DNA of 10,077 bases. Source: Hepatocystis sp. ex Piliocolobus tephrosceles. Lineage: Eukaryota > Apicomplexa > Aconoidasida > Haemosporida > Plasmodiidae. Position numbers and translations under genes: made by a program. The notes under the pieces are model-generated. The model did not search any database and had not been told where the DNA came from. It saw nothing but the letters and a program-made list of their open reading frames with translations. Location: NCBI GenBank assembly GCA_902459845.2, contig CABPSV020000712.1, positions 1 to 10,077 on the forward strand, in the 5' to 3' direction. This document shows, in pieces, positions 7,601 through 10,077 of the stretch. How positions within the stretch are numbered: the first letter of the stretch is position 1; each line of letters begins with the position of its first letter.

Positions 7601-9985
7601 CCTTTTCACGTATTTAAACTAATGAAAGTTATTTCTGCTTTTATAGTATCATCACCAGACGCTACTCCTTCTAATGTAACAGAAATTATTATGCTATTCG
7701 AAAATATTTTACTAATTAAACAGAATACAAAAACAGAAAATGCTAGCCACGATTTCGTCAACACAACAGGGGAAATTAGTTATAGCAGCGAATCCAGTAC
7801 TAATGTCAGTCATACTATTTTACAAAATGAAAAAAAATCAAGTACCTTTTATTATAATAATAATAATGAAAATGTAAACGATTTTTCATGGTCTCTGCAA
7901 AATAAAAAATATAACACATTTGATATTTTAGTAGGACGAACAAAAAGTAACTATAATAGTAGTATGGATTCCGATATAAAACAAACCAAAAATGAAAAGG
8001 CTACTTTCAATAATAAAGACATTCTTATTTCAAATGAAACAAGTTCCTATAAATATAAAAATAATATAAACAATTACAACTTTGATATAAACCAAAGCAA
8101 TTCTACGGATGTAGTACATAAAAGCAAACAACACATCAAATTACACAACGCAATTAACAAAGTATATATTACTAACATCCCAGCACTTTATGAAATACTA
8201 AAAACTGCTTTAAATGTTATTAAGATTTTAAATATAAATAAACAGGATATATCTGTTGAGTTAATTTTTCATGACACAAATGATTTTATTTATGAGCTCA
8301 CCAAAGCAATGATGAAACTACTTTTTTCAGTAGTATACATAATAAATAAAAATGAAAAATCATCAGTTATTAATTTAAATATTATAGATAAAAAAAAAAA
8401 TATAGAATGTAGTAATGAATTAAAAATAGTTATATTTATAAAATTAATTCTGCAATTTTTTATAGAATTACAATCATTTTTTAAAAATATTACAAAAGAA
8501 AAAAATACGATATTCAAAAAAGATGTTATCAATTTTATTCAATTTTTATATCTCACTTGTATATTTATTTTTGAAAGTATAAATGAACAGAAAAAAATGT
8601 TTAGCGCAATAAGTACTAATATTTTTTTCACTTCATTTTTTACACCATTCTTTCATTTTTTTTCTAATGTGCTAAATAATTTTCACGACATTTCTACGTC
8701 CCTTATTACAACCATGCCACTACACTCTACCACCAATATGGATCCACGACAAAATACAACAAAATTAATGGAATACTCAAAAGATGGTTATAATTCTCAA
8801 AACAAAAAAGAGCAAAAAAACTGTGAGGATCGTAATAAGAACAGCCTCGATGGTAACAACGGCGATAATAACGACAACCGCCATAATAACGATTCTTTTA
8901 GTAATACTTTTTTTATGTACAATAAGTACATGCGACATGCCCTAATCAAGCAAAAACCGTTTACCTTGTTTTTTCAATATGTGTCCAATAATAATTATAG
9001 TAAGTAAATTAATAAAAAAGTATAACAGCGTTTTTTTTATTTTTTTTATTTTATTTTATTTTTTTTTTTTTTTTTTGTCTTGTTATTATTCTTATGTAAA
9101 AGTTGGTGTATATTTATAAGTACACATGTAGTACATCTACGCATAACATGTAGAAATACCATATGTAACTGAGTTTACAACAGTAATTCCTACTTACGCA
9201 TGTTCGTACGTTCCTACATTCGTGAATACGTGCGATATCATTATATATATACGTTTTTTTTTTTTTTTTTTTTTTCTTAACATATATCCCGCTTGTATGT
9301 ATGTATGTATGTATTTATTTATTTATTTATTTATTTTTTTTTTTTTTTTTTGTCCAATTTGTACAAGATACCAATTGCTACCGAATTCTGGATCTACTCA
9401 TTTACGAAGGAGATGCACTGTTAGAAACGAGACCAAATAAAAACGATATTTTAATTGAGCTAATAAATAAAAACGATTTTTATTTTACTAAAATATTATC
9501 ATTCAATTTTAATGATAATGAAGGAATAATCGAAACAGTTATATATATATTTTATTTATGCCTTAGCTATGACAAAAATTTTATAGAAAAAAAACTAAAC
9601 CATAGTAAGATGCATAATTACGTCGAAAGTATATTTACTTATAATGATAACAATAAAAATATAAACCCTATCTTTTTATTTATGGCATTATCATACGCTT
9701 ATTATTATATAACCCAAGATAAAATATTGTCAATTTTAAAATGTATTAAAAAAGAAATGCATAAAATAAATTTACAATCCTGGTTAAATATTAAAAAAAT
9801 GAAAAATATACATTTTGTTTTTGATTGTATATTTTCGATGAAAATTAATACTACTATTTATAATTATTATTTAGCATTCATTATTTATATTACCAAATTA
9901 GAATTGTCCTTATATTCTTTACAGCAATCAGACAAAATAGACAATAGGTTGTATGTGTCTATTTCTAAGAATATCGTAAGTCCTA

Positions 9986-9990
<5 letters not shown>
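4691..9990 (+). CDS. Large conserved-looking Plasmodium protein of unknown function, helical/armadillo-like; at least two exons, 3' end uncertain
   Basis: Exon 1 is 4691-8999 and exon 2 is 9368-9990; if the stop at 9990 is used the protein has 1,643 residues. The start ATGATGG at 4691 sits in an AAAATG context. No signal peptide or clear transmembrane segment is seen. Amphipathic helical stretches occupy about residues 1-100, 125-220, 320-380, 808-925, 1157-1215, 1240-1330 and most of exon 2. They are separated by low-complexity stretches: Asn/Ser at 267-316, eight Gln at 432-439, seven Lys at 578-584, an acidic/Ser/Asn region at about 720-800 and Asn-rich 1050-1150. Segments such as DIQIKCLDIFYQF and SLVDWILDFLANTKYEGLKY look like HEAT/armadillo helices. 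They faintly recall the proteasome chaperone PSMD5/S5b, but I do not assign it. A donor-like GTAAGT at 9976 could extend the gene past the window. Confidence 0.82.
5489..5638 (+). repeat. Asn/Ser-rich tract in the large protein
   Basis: Residues 267-316 are dominated by Asn and Ser, encoded by mixed AAC/AAT and AGT/AGC codons. It interrupts the helical N-terminal region. Typical Plasmodium low-complexity insertion. Confidence 0.9.
5984..6007 (+). repeat. Eight-glutamine tract
   Basis: Residues 432-439 are Gln, encoded by a mixture of CAG and CAA codons, in a variable part of the protein. Confidence 0.92.
6421..6444 (+). repeat. 24-A coding homopolymer (poly-lysine)
   Basis: Twenty-four consecutive A residues encode seven lysines (578-584) plus parts of the flanking Leu and Asn codons. 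The frame stays open on both sides. Confidence 0.88.
9000..9367 (+). other. Intron of the large gene
   Basis: A consensus donor GTAAGT begins at 9000, and the acceptor is ACAAG ending at 9367, after a poly-T tract. Exon 1 ends with one base of a codon and exon 2 supplies two, so the join (A + AT, Asn) is in frame and reads NNNYNTNCYRILDLLIYEG. The AG at 9366-9367 is the first after 9183, so scanning would choose it. The intron contains T-rich sequence at 9031-9076, a 22-nt T run near 9254-9275, (GTAT)n and (TTTA)n. Confidence 0.82.
9293..9351. repeat. (TGTA)n-(TTTA)n-poly-T composite microsatellite in the intron
   Basis: Tandem GTAT copies pass into TTTA copies and then a T run, just upstream of the acceptor. 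The T-rich end doubles as the polypyrimidine tract. Confidence 0.85.
9976..9981 (+). promoter_or_regulatory. Possible additional 5' splice site
   Basis: GTAAGT occurs in phase 0, four codons before the stop at 9990. It is identical to the first six bases of the intron at 9000. If used, exon 2 ends at 9975 (residue 1639, Ile) and the gene continues outside the window. The following sequence is poly-A rather than poly-T, unlike the other introns here, so it may also be chance. Confidence 0.4.
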
Positions 9991-10017
<27 letters not shown>

Positions 10018-10077
10018 TTACGTCCGGGTGCACTTGTTCATGTAAACATATACATATATGTATATATACAAACGTAA
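9989..10077. other. Poly-A tract and non-coding sequence at the window end
   Basis: Twenty-eight A residues (9989-10016) overlap the candidate stop codon and are followed by about 60 nt with TATACATATATGTATATATAC-like alternation. It is either 3' UTR or the start of another intron; no coding signal is seen. Confidence 0.6.

Noticed and set aside
9002..9007. Second GTAAAT donor at 9004 for the large gene's intron
   Set aside because: It would leave exon 1 in a phase that does not match the acceptor at 9367, whereas the GTAAGT at 9000 does.
9222..9440. Open frame of 72 codons overlapping the second exon of the large gene
   Set aside because: It begins in intronic poly-T and microsatellite sequence and runs in a different frame from the exon, which encodes the better, longer protein.

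Overview
The window is nuclear DNA of an apicomplexan, almost certainly a Plasmodium species. It is extremely A+T-rich and full of poly-A and poly-T tracts and (TA)n, (ATT)n and (CATA)n microsatellites. It has short GT-AG introns with T-rich interiors, and the proteins carry long Asn/Lys/Ser low-complexity insertions. I cannot name the species from sequence alone. Nothing looks bacterial, viral or transposon-derived.

Layout: (i) 1-499 is the non-coding 5' flank of the first gene. (ii) 500-3056, plus strand, is a four-exon gene for the ribosome maturation factor SBDS (yeast Sdo1). Splicing 500-626, 848-994, 1147-1278 and 1468-3056 gives 664 residues. The protein keeps SBDS domains I, II and III. 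Domain III is split by about 217 low-complexity residues, and a second Lys/Asn-rich linker leads to a C-terminal C2H2 zinc finger that resembles the first finger of Rei1/ZNF622, another late cytoplasmic 60S maturation factor. (iii) 3057-4690 is an intergenic region with a strong 40-nt hairpin, microsatellites and a family of tandem 46-bp units separated by A-tracts. (iv) From 4691 on the plus strand there is a large gene for a protein of about 1,640 residues. It has helical, armadillo-like segments separated by low-complexity insertions. It has a 4.3-kb first exon, an intron at 9000-9367 and a second exon that either stops at 9990 or continues through a further donor at 9976 beyond the window.

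The two genes are arranged head-to-tail on the same strand, each presumably with its own promoter; nothing links them functionally. SBDS acts with the GTPase EFL1 to evict eIF6 (Tif6) from nascent 60S subunits. The large protein has no function I can assign; a relationship to the proteasome chaperone PSMD5/S5b is only a weak guess. The most interesting points are the SBDS-Rei1-finger architecture, the interruption of SBDS domain III, the exon structure and unresolved 3' end of the large gene, and the tandem repeat family in front of it.
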